Assembly: GCA_015183035.1 (NCBI GenBank)
Contig: JACZZP010000001.1
Coordinates: forward strand, 2,108,001-2,172,000
Direction of reading: 5' to 3'
DNA length: 64,000 bases
Source of the DNA: Meloidogyne chitwoodi
Lineage: Eukaryota > Nematoda > Chromadorea > Rhabditida > Meloidogynidae
This document shows positions 11,601-22,827 of this stretch, piece after piece. The notes beneath the pieces were generated by a model. That model was not told where the DNA came from and made no database searches. It saw only the letters and a program-made list of their open reading frames with translations. The position numbers and the translations under genes were made by a program. How positions within the stretch are numbered: position 1 is the first letter of the stretch; the number at the start of each line of letters is the position of its first letter.

Positions 11601-12542
11601 GTTTTAATGATATAATTTTAAATAAATAATTTTTGACCAATTTTATTAATTTTTTAAATATTTTAATTTTTAGAATTTAAATATTGTTTTTTTAATAATA
11701 AATAAATAAATAATAAGGTATTTATTTAATTTTCATCTTCTATTATAAATATTTTATTTTCTTTTTAAAAATAATAATAATATATGCCATTTTTAAATTG
11801 ATGGATGATTTAAATAAAATAATAATAATAATAATTTTGTGGTTTGTTCTCTTTTTTTAAATTGCCTTCAATATATTTATTTATTTATTTATTATTTTTA
11901 CAAAACTTGCGCAAATAAGCAAAAAAAGAAGAGAAAAATAATTTCATCTTTCCGGATATTTAATAATAATATTTTAATATTATTTTTTGTAATAATCAAA
12001 ATATACAAATATATATATTTGTATTATTTTATTTTATTTTCATTCTAACTTTCACTTTTATTTATCAAAATTTTTTAATAAAAATATTTCTTAATTTTTA
12101 AATTAAATTTTTAATTTATTGATTTATGTTTTTAAGCATTTTTTTAAATTTACACATTTAAAACTTTTTTAAAAAATAAAAAAGAAAATATTATTTTTGA
12201 AGAAAATCTTTGCGCAAATCTCCCAGTAAGGGTCAGAGGAATTCTCCAACTGAGAGAATTGAAATTTTCAAGTACCGTCGATTAATATTTTTAAATAAAT
12301 AAAAAGAAAGTAAAAACTTTCTTTTTTTTTATTTAAAAATTTAAATAAATTTTTTAATTATTTATTTATTTGTTTTTTCAGCAATAAATTTTATTTATTT
12401 TTAAAAAAATAAATAAATTGTTTTTTTAATTAATAAAATATTTTTATTATAAATAATATTAAAATTAAAACAAAATTTACCTAAATGAAATAAAATTAAA
12501 AATATTATTTTCAATTTAATTATTTATTTAAATCTCTTCAAA
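8680..12542. other. AT desert, no gene seen
   Basis: Almost 3.9 kb dominated by A/T runs, TTTATTTA strings and AATAA repeats. The short frames in it (for example near 11840-12050) are low-complexity. Slightly more complex islets lie near 8960-9000 and 12215-12285 (the latter contains an imperfect GAATTCTCCAACTGAGAGAATT hairpin). I could not assign either to any RNA family. Confidence 0.6.
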
Positions 12543-15500
12543 ATGCAACAAAATCAAAGGGTAATTTATTTTTAAATATTTAAAATAATTTAATTAATTT
12601 ATTTATTTAGAATCAATTTTATATTAAAATTATTTATATTTTACTAAATATTAAATGTTTTAATGCTTTTACTCAATGTAATCTTGGATTTAAATTATTT
12701 AGTGTTGAAAGAGGATCTGTTTAGTTTTTTTAAATAAATTAATTAATTTAATTAAATAATATATTTTTAAAGGCATTATGTGCTTCATTTGTTCCATTTG
12801 AATGTGTTGGTTTATGTGAATGGGTAGATATTGATAAAGGTGGTTGTACTTTAAGGTAATTATTTTAATTTAATTAATTATATTTAATTAATTATATTTA
12901 ATTTTTAAATCTTTTATAAAGTTCTCATTATTCTGCTTTTCGTGGTCATCGTACTTATATGAGTGGATTTGTTTTGAATGAACAAAGTTTTTATGTCCAA
13001 TGTTGTGCTACTTTGGCAACAAATATTATTTTAGGTCTTTTTTTATTATTAATTTTTAATTTAAAAAATATTTATTTATTTTTAAAGGAAAGGAAAATGA
13101 ACCAATTTGTCGGTGGAGTGAACAAATAAATACAGTAATAGACAAACCAACATTAAGACTAAATTATCCTTTAGAAGATAATGAATATTTTAGAGGTATT
13201 AATTAATTAATAATTTTTAAAAAATTAAAAATATTTTTAGATTTAAGAGGAATTAAATTAAAAAATGGAGCAGCCAAAATACAAGCAGAAATTTGTCAAT
13301 TTTCTATACAAAGAACAAATTGTGATAGAAAAGTATTTTTAATTAAATTAAAAAAATAAATATTTAATTTTAATAAAAAATTTAAGAAAATGTCTCAAGA
13401 AGAAAATCATCAATATTCTCTTCTTTTATTAAGATTACAAAGAGCTAAAGATTTTTTTCAAAATAAAATGAATATTAATAATAATAATAATATGTTAAAT
13501 TCTGGATCTTCTAATAATAAAGAAGAAGAAATGTAAATAAATAAATAAAAAAATAAAAATTAATTTATTTAATTATTAAATATATATTTAATTTAATTAA
13601 TTATATTTATTTTAAAATTTAAAGAATTATATGGTCAAATAAAACAGAAATAAATTTATTAGAAGAAAATAAAAAAGAAGATTTAAATAATTTATTATTA
13701 TTAAAAGATGATAATAATAATAAAGAAAATAATAATAATATTAATTTGTTATTAAATAAAAATAGTAATCGTTTTATTGTTGATGGAGCTGTTATTGGTT
13801 TAAATAAATTATTAAAAGAAGAAAATAATAATAAAAATAATATATCATTATTACATTATTCAAAACCAAAATTATTAAATCATGAGTAAGTTTTTATTTA
13901 ATTTATTTTTTATAAAAATAAATATATTAATTTCTTTTAAAAGAAGTAATGTAAATAATAAAATTTTATTACGTAAATTAAATCGTCTTCGAAATTTAAA
14001 TAATCGTAAAATAATGTCAACACCTAAACTTGTTCCTTTTCCTATTAAAAAAAGACAACAAAATGGTCAAAGACTTGTTCCTGTTAAAATGTCAAGAAAT
14101 AGAGGAATTAGAAGAAGAATTAATATTCCTTTAATTAAATATACTAATAATACTAATAAAGTTTTTATTTTTTAATTTAATTTAAAAAAATAATATTTAA
14201 TTAATTTAAGGAAATAAATCCTAAAAATAATTTAAATTGGGCAGATATTGATGAATTTTTTAATGATATAATTACTACATCTTCAGATAATTCTAATAAT
14301 GAAGAAATAAATAATAATAATTGGCCTAAAAAAGGATTTAATAGAAGAGAATTGGGAATTAAAAAATTAAAAAAAGATGGAGAAATTAATATAAAAAATA
14401 ATATTAAATTTGAAGAAGAAGAGGAATTAAATAATAAATTAATAAATAAAGAAAAGGTAATTTAAATAATTTTTATAAAAAATATCCACATCTTTTTTTG
14501 GTGTATTCATACAAAAAAATATTAAAATTTTTAATTTTAAAATTAAAATTAGGAATTAATTACTTCAAGCGGAGGAGGAGGTTCCTTTGCAATGGAAACA
14601 TTTGAAAATAAAAATATAAAACAACAAAATGGTGTTAGTTTACTTCAAATGCCTTTTCAAAAAGAAGAAATAATTGAAACAAGTCCATTAATTAAATCAC
14701 CTAAATTTAATGTATTTTTTTTTATTTATTTAAATTAAATAATTAATTAAAATTAAGGTAGTTCCATTAATTAATCCAATAAATAGAAAAGAAGGTTGGG
14801 TACATATAAATGGAAATAATAATGAAAATAATAATAATAAAATAGATAATAATTTTAAATTAAATGGATTACTAGAATGTTGTCAAGAACAATCAATTGG
14901 ATGCAGGTTATTTTATTAAAATTAAATTTATTTAAAATAATATAATTATTTATATTAATTAGACCTTTATGTTCAAGAAATGTTAGCAAAGAACAAGTTA
15001 ATTAATTTTTAAAAATATTTTTAATAATTTTTAAAGATAAAACAAGCAATGTCTTCTGGACGATGTCCACCTTTAAGCTTAACAAAGTGAGAAAAGTTTA
15101 AATTTATTTTAATATTTTGAATATTTTAACAAAATTATAACAATTATTTAAGATTTATTTAAAATATAATTGTTTTTATAATTTATTTATTTTAATTATA
15201 AAAGTGTAATTCAATGCTTTCCACATTATTATAATATAACATCTGTTGGACAATGTTGTTCTTCATCAATTATATTAAATAATAATATACCAAATTTAAA
15301 TAATATTTTTCAAAGAAAATATCAAATTCCTTCACAATGTTTAAAGTAAATAAATAAAATAAATATATTTTTTTAATTATTTTTAAAAATTAGTTTATGT
15401 TCTTCTAATTTTCAACTTACATTTGCTCATTTAGTTTGTATTGAGGTTATTTTATTATTATTAAATTAAATTTAAAAATTATTAATTTAAAGTATGTTGA

Positions 15501-15609
15501 ACATATTCTTGGATGTTATAGACAATTATTAGAAAAAGAAGAAAATAATAATGAATGGAAAGAAAGTCAAATTATTAATAATGAACTTACAAATTTTCAA
15601 CATAAATAA
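12543..15609 (+). CDS. Secreted Cys-rich protein with C-terminal DB module
   Basis: The first exon (MQQNQR) joins to a hydrophobic stretch YIKIIYILLNIKCFNA, a plausible signal peptide, so the product should be extracellular or surface-associated. The N-terminal domain has about ten cysteines (LCASFVPFECVGLCEW...GGCTL, FYVQCCATLATN, EICQF, TNCDR) and is not one I recognise. A long Asn/Lys-rich, disordered middle follows, encoded by AAT/ATT-rich exons that blend into intron composition. The C-terminus from about 14870 reads LLECCQEQSIGCRPLCS, GRCPPL, VIQCFPHYYN, GQCCSS, SQCLNLCSSN, LVCIEYVEHILGCYR. That is the spaced-Cys, CC-containing pattern of the nematode DB module. Around twelve exons; stop TAA 15607-15609. 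Function is unknown; related nematode proteins are cuticular or secreted. The start is the only Met preceding the signal peptide in frame. Confidence 0.78.
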
Positions 15610-16812
15610 TTTAAAAAAAATATTAATTAAAAAAATCTCTTTAATTATCAGGAAAAATAAATATTATTATTTAATTATATTCTTTCTATTTTTTATAAAA
15701 AAATTATTTAAAGCTCTATATTTTTGAGAGAGAATATAAATATAAAATTAATAAATTGGTAATTTCAAAAGAAACTATATTTAAATCTATAAAATAAAAA
15801 TTGGTTTTTTAATTAAATATTTATTTTATATTTTTTGTAATTTATACATATATAAATGAATTAAATTATGCATTGATTTTACAATAATTTTCAATTATAT
15901 TTATGTTAACAAATTTTTTATAGGATCACCTAGAACGAATTAAGGCTTGAGAAATAGTGATGATGGTTGTTGAGTTGAATATTCATTTTGGTGGGGTATG
16001 TGCAAAGCGGTGGATTACATGTTTGATAAGGAAAGATAAATTTGATAGATAATTTATATTTTAAATTTATTTAATTTTATCATTGAAATAATTTAACATA
16101 TTTTTATAATAAAAATAATATTTTAATTTTTTTTGAAAATTATTTTCCATTAATTCAATTATTTGGTATAATTAAAGCAATATTTGATTAGTGCTATATC
16201 TCCGCTTATATCCAAAACAGCAACCTTTGTGAAAGTCATCACGAACCTAAAGAATATTTTTAAAATATTTAAGAATTATTTTAATAATTGGAAGCTACAA
16301 TATTTTTATATACGTAATTCTTTATCTCTTTTTAATATTTAATCTAAAAAGTTTTGGAATGTTTTAGATATACATATTTTAAGAAAATAATTGTGAAACA
16401 TCAACGATAAAAATAATTTAAAATTTATTTTTCCAGAAGCTTATTTTTCATAATTTTTTGAAGATTAACATGAATAAGAGTAAAGATGTACGCTTCTATA
16501 TCCACAATTTTTTATTTTTTCAATTTACTCATTAATTAATATTTTTTCATAAATTTCCCTATCCTTTTATTTTTTGTATACATATATTCTCACCAAAATG
16601 TACTCCCTTATTTATATTCATAATTTCTCAATATTCCCCAAATGTAAATATTTTAAAATAAAAAATATTTAAAAAAAATTCAAAAAATGCATTTATAATT
16701 CAATGATTTAAATTAAAAAAATAATAATGGTTGATGGATGCATAAACAAATAATAATGCTCCAAAAACAGCAACAATTGAGTCAAAAGGAAAAATATGTC
16801 CATCATAATTAA
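15610..16812. other. Intergenic spacer, convergent genes
   Basis: About 1.2 kb of AT-rich sequence between convergent genes. An islet of higher complexity at about 15920-16040 (GGATCACCTAGAACG... GGTGGGGTATGTGCAAAGCGG) and another near 16195-16250 match nothing I know. No open frame of note. Confidence 0.5.
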
Positions 16813-19775
16813 TTATTCAATCACTTCCTCTCGGTCAAGTAACGACGAAGTCCCTGATGAACGAGCACTAAAAATTTTATTTAATTAATTTATTTACAAA
16901 TTATATAAAGAAATTAAATATGAGGAAAACTCCAAAGACGAAAAATAGTTAAAAAAATAAAAGTACTGAACCTAAAAAAACATATTATAAAAGTAACCTC
17001 TGCTGCAGCAAAAACTGTGCCATATTAATTTGATGTGTTGTGCCAGTTATTGTAAGAGTAGTATCAATTTTGATTCGAGCCCCAGACTCATTACGAATAC
17101 GGTTGATACATTCGCCACTTTTTCCAATAATTGTGCCGCTCAATCCGCTAGGAATTGTCACCTAAAAAATATTTTATAAAAAATATACATACTTTCAAAA
17201 AAACCTGAGTCGTAGTTATCTGTTCACTTCCAGGAGGCCCTCCAGAATAAGAACTAGAAGGTCCCATTAATGTTCCGCCCGGAGTATGCGTACCACTTTG
17301 TCCAAATCCAGCATGGCCAACACCTGGTTGTGGAGGTCCGTGATGAGGAAAATCAGCTCTATCTTCTATGCGTCTCTTTCTAGGCATTTTTCCCGCAGAC
17401 TCATCAACACCTAATATAACTTTTATTCTATTTTTTCAAAATACTAACCATCATGTCCTTGTTGACCAGGAACTGGTGCAATTGGATGTGATAAAGTTGG
17501 TTCATTTATATTCTCAAAAGTAGGGCTAGCAATAGAAAAATTTGGAGGATCTTTAGGAATTAACAATTCAACAGCGTCTTGCAGTTCGCTAATTACATCT
17601 TTAGAAGAATAAATATCGACCAAATCATTAACACCAAAAAAAATCATTGCAAACGTCTCCAAATCTGTTATTTAAAATAAAACATAATTTTAAACATTCA
17701 TCTGACATTTAAGCCTAAAAAATATTAAAAATTCTTACACAAAGAGAAAGAAAATCCAACAAGCTTGTCTGCTCCTGTATTAATGAATGCCTTACTATAT
17801 TGAATTATCTAAATTTTAAAAGAAAAGTTTTAACGTTTAAATTATAAATATTTATTTATTAGATAATTTAATGTACACCAGGGTTTTCATCGACTAAAAG
17901 TGAAATAAAAGTCTAAGGAATTTATTGAAAAGTAAAACCGAGTGGGGATTCAAGATATGTATCTGATTGTTTTTGTCATAAATTTTTTTATTTCTTAAAA
18001 AAGATTTTAAGTCAAAATTTTTTATTATATACCTGTATCCATTTTTCCTTGTAAAAAATTTCACAGTTAATTACTTCCCCAGAAATAATCCATTTAAAAG
18101 AAATTTCTCCTTTTATTGCTTCAGCAAAAATTCCTCCGCAAAACCCTTCACTAAATTTCATCATTTCACTTTCAATTAAATCTGTTATTTTCATTTCTCT
18201 CCCACTACTTGATTGAACATCAGAACAAATTTTAAGGGCAGCATCATGTGAACATGTTTTTACTCCTATTTAGATTTTTATTATAAATTTTCTTTTATAT
18301 ATTTTTACCTAATCATAACTAAAACTTAATGTATGTCAAAAAAGTTTAATAATGTTTTCCTAAACAATCCTGACCTTATTAATATGTATTAAAATTTATT
18401 TGTGTATGAACTACTTTTATATGTATGTAGTACTTTTATAATTAATTTAAATAAAACATACCAAATAATTGATGATTACGTGGAAAGTTTAACTGAAATT
18501 TAATGTCATAAAAATTTATTAAAAATTTTTTTATCTTAAATAAATTTAAATGAAGAACTTAGAAAAAAATAAAATTCACAATCAAATAAATTTAAATTCT
18601 TTGTTAGACTAAATAAACTAAAAAATTAAATAAACCTTTTTCCCATAGATGTCACCAATTAAAATAAAATTTGTAAAACCTCTTCCTAATATTTCATAAG
18701 CATGCACAAATAGATGTGATCTTAAGCACGTATTAGTACTAACATTGTAAAGATTATCCGATATAGCTTTTATCAAATTACGATCACAACATCCTACATA
18801 ATGTCTGCATTTCTCAACTAATCTGGGATGCTCCAAGAATATTTTAAATAGTGGAGAACCATCGTCATTTCTTAAAAGTTATTTTCAAAATTTGAGCTAA
18901 AACTTTGGGTATTGTGAGTGGTTTTTTATTTTTGGATCGATTTGAACAAGTGGGGTGTCATTCGAAAGAGCTCCGAAAACTGAGTCGAACTAGTGGTGAG
19001 GGAAGTTGATCCGACAATTGGGAACCGAGATACAAGCCCCTGAAAATTCAAAAACCATAGGGGGGACCAAGCTGTCCTAAGTGATTACTGCGGCTGCTCG
19101 TAAATTATTTTCACCGAATTATTTTGCTGCAATTTTAGTCGTATAGTAACGCACGTACAAAAAGCCCAACCTTCCATTGGCTTAAAAACGATGAAGTAAT
19201 AAAACATCCCCAATAGTTCAAGCTTACGTGTTTCTAAAAAAATTCGATTTTTCCTAACTTAGTTCAATATCATGCAATCACGACGTTTTTGGTCTAATTC
19301 AACTCTGCTTGAAAAGTTCCTTCGAGTGAGCTACTCAAATTCGAATTTTTTACCTCAAAAAGTGCTTGGTCCCCTTATGACTTTTCGATTTTCAGGGACC
19401 TGTATCTTGGTTTCTAATTGTCGTATCAACTTCCCCCACCCATAGTTCGACTCAGTTTTTGGAGCTCTTCGAATGACACCTTACTTGTTCAAATCGATCC
19501 AAAAACCAATATAAGTCACCACATTCAGAACTTCCATTGCCACCCGATTCTTTTTTGATAAGAGTATGTTCTAATTTGTAAGAAAATTATTTTAAAATTA
19601 ACCTATAACGGTCATTAACAAATTTAATAATTTTTTCTTTTATTATTTTGATTAAATGTCCATCCTCTTTCATAACATTACAACCAAGCAGAAACTTAAT
19701 CTGTTCATTTATCTCAAAGTATTGAGATTTCACAATTTTAACTCCCTCAAATTCAATCTCTTGTATATTTGCCAT
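16813..19775 (-). CDS. KH-domain protein (hnRNP K-type KH3) with unrecognised N-terminus
   Basis: The 3' exons encode a clear KH RNA-binding domain: [58 protein letters not shown]. GxxG is GKSG, and the best match is the third KH domain of hnRNP K/PCBP proteins, which bind C-rich single-stranded RNA. Before it lies a linker with a basic nuclear-signal-like MPRKRR and a Gly/Pro-rich stretch. Upstream exons (17444-17660, 17745-17810, about 18030-18270, 18640-18860, 19600-19775) splice in frame to give about 330 residues I do not recognise (for example [55 protein letters not shown]). No KH1 or KH2 is seen. Either this is a real fusion or two genes are joined here: a 5' F-box-like or orphan gene, and a short KH gene starting at MPRKRR (17387). 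Stop is at 16813-16815. A foldback element sits in one intron. Confidence 0.6.
18921..19512. mobile_element. Foldback element (inverted arms about 150 bp) in an intron
   Basis: The left arm (about 18925-19075) and right arm (about 19365-19510) are imperfect reverse complements. Both contain TTTTTGGATCGATTTGAACAAG, a CATTCGAA-GAGCTC segment, ACTGAGTCGAACTA and CCTGAAAATC.AAAA. The middle (AGTGATTACTGCGGCTGC..., ATTATTTTGCTGCAATTTTAGTCG) is homologous to the reverse complement of the core of the 41462-42433 element (GGTGATTATCGCGGCTGC..., ATTTTGTTGTAATTTGCGCCG). The two are therefore members of one repeat family. No protein is encoded. Exact ends and target duplication could not be fixed. Confidence 0.78.
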
Positions 19776-20066
19776 TCTCTGTAAAATTAAAAATAAAAAC
19801 TAAAAATATATGAATTTTAGATAAATATAAATTAATAGATTGAGGCTTAAATAAATATGTAAAATAATGTAAATACATGATAATAAATAATAAATTTAAA
19901 AAATATATTTTAATAGAATGTTATAATTTAATTTTTAATAGAAAATGCCAAAACATTCAAATATGAAAATTCAATAAAATGATAAAGGTACAAACTGTCC
20001 TTAAAAAAATTATGGACAGAACACCAAAGTGCATTTTGAGTATATTTTTAGATTTACTCCAATGTA

Positions 20067-20279
20067 GGGGAGCAGTTGAACTGAGTCTGACTCAGTCACC
20101 GTTTTAAAATTTAACTAAAGTTTTTTCATAGATATGAATTATATAAAAAAATAAATGATAGCTCATTTGAAAGAGCTCTTCGAGCTTAGTCGAATGAGAT
20201 GAAAATAAACAAATTTAGTTGACTTTGAACAAAGCATGACGAGCCAGACTCAGTCGTGCTGACTCAGCTGAGGTGTACC
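20067..20279. mobile_element. 213-bp MITE, same family as 6727-6930
   Basis: It is flanked by a perfect 8-bp direct repeat CCAATGTA (20059-20066 and 20280-20287). It begins GGGGAGCAG and ends AGGTGTACC, the same end pair as the element at 6727-6930 read in the other direction. Inside are inverted GACTCAG motifs near both ends and a central GCTCATTTGAAAGAGCTCTTCGAGC...CGAATGAG segment, also present in the core of the 41462-42433 foldback element. Non-autonomous. Confidence 0.82.
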
Positions 20280-20310
20280 CCAATGTAAATATCAAAGTAT
20301 ATCGATAAAG

Positions 20311-20658
20311 GTCGTTTCAGAGACAAGCGTTTCAGAGCAGCTCGTATAACTTTTTTTATTTTAAAGCTTTTCAAATAATTTTTATGTCATTAGAAAGAGC
20401 TCGAAAATTGGAGTCTTTTCACTAATTTGGCCCATTAGATCAGTTGATTTAAAAAAAATTACGCCAGAAAAACGCGAAAATCACGATTTTCCACCTTTAT
20501 CACTATAACTTTTTGTAGAGTGATCTGATTAGATAGGTCCAGTTGGTTAAATTAATCTGCTTATCGGATGCTTTCGATTAATAGAATAATTCAGATCGGT
20601 TAAAAAAATAAAAAAGTTATGGCCATCGGATAATCTGAAACGGCCGACTCGAAACGTC
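20311..20658. mobile_element. Second MITE-like element, about 348 bp
   Basis: The left end GTCGTTTCAGAGACAAGCG followed by TTTCAGA is mirrored at the right end. The reverse complement of 20634-20658 reads GACGTTTCGAGTCGGCC then GTTTCAGA. Both ends thus carry two CGTTTC units in inverted orientation. It directly follows the 20067-20279 element. I found no clear target duplication, so the ends are provisional. No coding capacity. Confidence 0.6.
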
Positions 20659-20878
20659 AATTACCCAAAGAATTTAGGTAAAATTTTGAGATTTTATATC
20701 AACAGATCTTCTAAGAAAACTAAGCTCCAAAAATAAACAATTCGCAGTTATTGTAAAGCTTGAAAATTTCAGCAAGAATAAAATTTTGATTTTTATCAAA
20801 AAGGTTTCCTATAAACATGTTTACGTATGTAAATATTTAAATTTTTCAGAGACATCCATGGATTTTTTAACTTAAAAA

Positions 20879-21082
20879 TCAAATCGAGTAAAATTCAAAC
20901 ATTTTTACCTTTCTCTTTTTGAAGGCTTCTTTAACGTTAATGTAGATAATTTTAGAGGAAATCATTATTTTAACTTTATATTCATTCCATTTTTTTTCAA
21001 AAATATATATTTTTGTATTTATTGCTTTAAATATATCTAAAAGCAATTCATTTGCTATTATCTTTTCCTTTTTCTGTTTCAT
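20879..21082 (-). CDS. Putative 5' exon, weak F-box-like start
   Basis: An open exon starts with Met at 21082 (MKQKKEKIIANELLLDIFKAI). It ends at a usable donor AAAAGAGAAAG|GTAAAA near 20906, and could splice in frame to the AGAATGGCAAAT exon at 19775 across the two MITE-like elements. ANELLLDIFKAIN resembles the LPNEL..DIF opening of nematode F-box domains, but the rest of the box is not convincing. It may instead be a separate, decayed gene fragment. Confidence 0.35.
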   Translation of the reverse strand: MKQKKEKIIANELLLDIFKAINTKIYIFEKKWNEYKVKIMISSKIIYINVKEAFKKRKVKMFEFYSI

Positions 21083-22827
21083 ATTTCTAAAATTTATTAA
21101 AATAATTAAGATATTTTTATTTCAAGCTTCCCTCTGTGTTTAGAGAACTTGAGCAAAAATGTAGAATCGTCGTTCAGGCTCGTTTTGATTTAAAATTTCT
21201 CGGGTCGATGTAGATAAACAAGAAAAATGAATAGCACAATAAACTTACAATTACATATGTAGTAGAACAATTTATAAATTACTAGAATACAAAAATAATA
21301 TACCTAAATCAATTAAAAAATTTAATTTACATAAGATAATTTTTTATTTTTGTAATAAAATTGTTTAAAAATAAATGTAGAATTTAAATAAATAAAAACT
21401 TTATATACTCTGAGTTAAGGCATAATTTGTTAGGGAATCAGAATGATTGACATATATTCAAAGATGAAAGGAAATTTTGTTTAAAATTAATCTGGAAAAT
21501 CAGTTGAATGATTAATTATTGGAAAGAGGTACAAAAAATATCAAACAAATTTAATCTTTTCAAAAGCATTAATATTCCATGCCTAGAGATGAATGGCCAA
21601 GTTGATGAATTCTGAAGGAAATACTAACCTATAAATATATTTATTTATGAAAATATTGCTTAGATATACAAATGAGGTAAATGCAGATATTAATATTTTC
21701 ATATGTTTTTAAAAAATATGTTAATCCTAAATTCTGATTTTATATTAAATTTTGACTTAATTGCTTTGTAATATACCTAAGTAGTACAACAACTTTGTTT
21801 CTTCCAATATTCTGATTTTTAATATTTTTATCATTATGAACTTTAATTTCTGAACTCTGATTTTTATAAAAATATATTAAACTTTGTTTCTATAAAGTTC
21901 TTAATAATTTTCCCGCCCCCTTATTAGTTATTTAAAGGAAATGGAGTACGGTAATAGAGAAGTTGGTGCCTCCCTATTTTTGATCTCAAATTTTTTTCTT
22001 TTTTTCGCAAGGATAAAAAAATGAAACATGATAACAGAAATTATAAAATACATTTGAAACATAACCAGAAACTGCGCGCCAAAGAAATAGAAAAAATATG
22101 TTCGCCTACGGTGCTAAAAAATTTAGAAAAAAACCTATACTGTATTAGATCCAACCAAATTTTTAATTAAAATTTCTATTTTATGAGAAATTTTCGATTT
22201 TCACGATTCCCGAAAATTGGGAATTAATATTTTTGTCGGTGCGATCCTGCTCGGGACCCAAACCACTAGTTAATAAAACTTGTATTTAAGATACTTAATA
22301 ACTTAGTAGTAGTGTGATCATTTTTTAAAAAGTTGATAATTTATAAAATTTATTTAAATAAAATTTAAAATATAATTGTTTTGCTTAGAAACTTTTTTTA
22401 ATACATAGTTAAATTGATTAATATCAAAATATAAAGAAAATATTAAAAAAAAATTTTTTAAGAATTACTAAAAAAATTAACTTAAAATAAAAACCAATCA
22501 TTTTTTAAAATTCTTAACCATAAAAAGAAAATATTTAAAAGATTTATTTTTATTTTTTGCCAATAAAATGCTTTTTTAAAAAATAATTCTCTAGAGGATT
22601 TTGATACTTTTTAATTTTTTTTCTTCAAAAATTTTTCTGCAACTCTTTATTTTAAAAATATAAACAATAAAAAACCTTTTTTTTGTTCATTCATAACTTT
22701 AAAAAAATAAATATATTTAAATATTTTATTTTTTAAATAAAAATAAATTAAAATTAATTTAAAATAATTCTTTTTAATTTTTTATTTAGTTTTATCAATC
22801 CAATAATTAACAAAATTAAAAGAAAAA
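21083..22827. other. AT-rich spacer with repeat-like islet
   Basis: No coding region that I can support. The stretch 22060-22290 is less AT-biased. It contains a short inverted repeat (GATTCCCGAAAATTGGGAATT) and GATCCTGCTCGGGACC, so it may be a decayed repeat. The remainder is low complexity, probably including the promoter of the + strand CXC-deaminase gene. Confidence 0.4.

Noticed and set aside
11839..12048. 69-residue + strand frame
   Set aside because: Built almost entirely of TTTATT-type codons in the AT desert; low complexity.
17444..17662. Degenerate KH1 or KH2 of hnRNP K
   Set aside because: The [13 protein letters not shown] helix recalls a KH C-terminal helix, but no GxxG loop or preceding β-strand pattern is present in the upstream exons.
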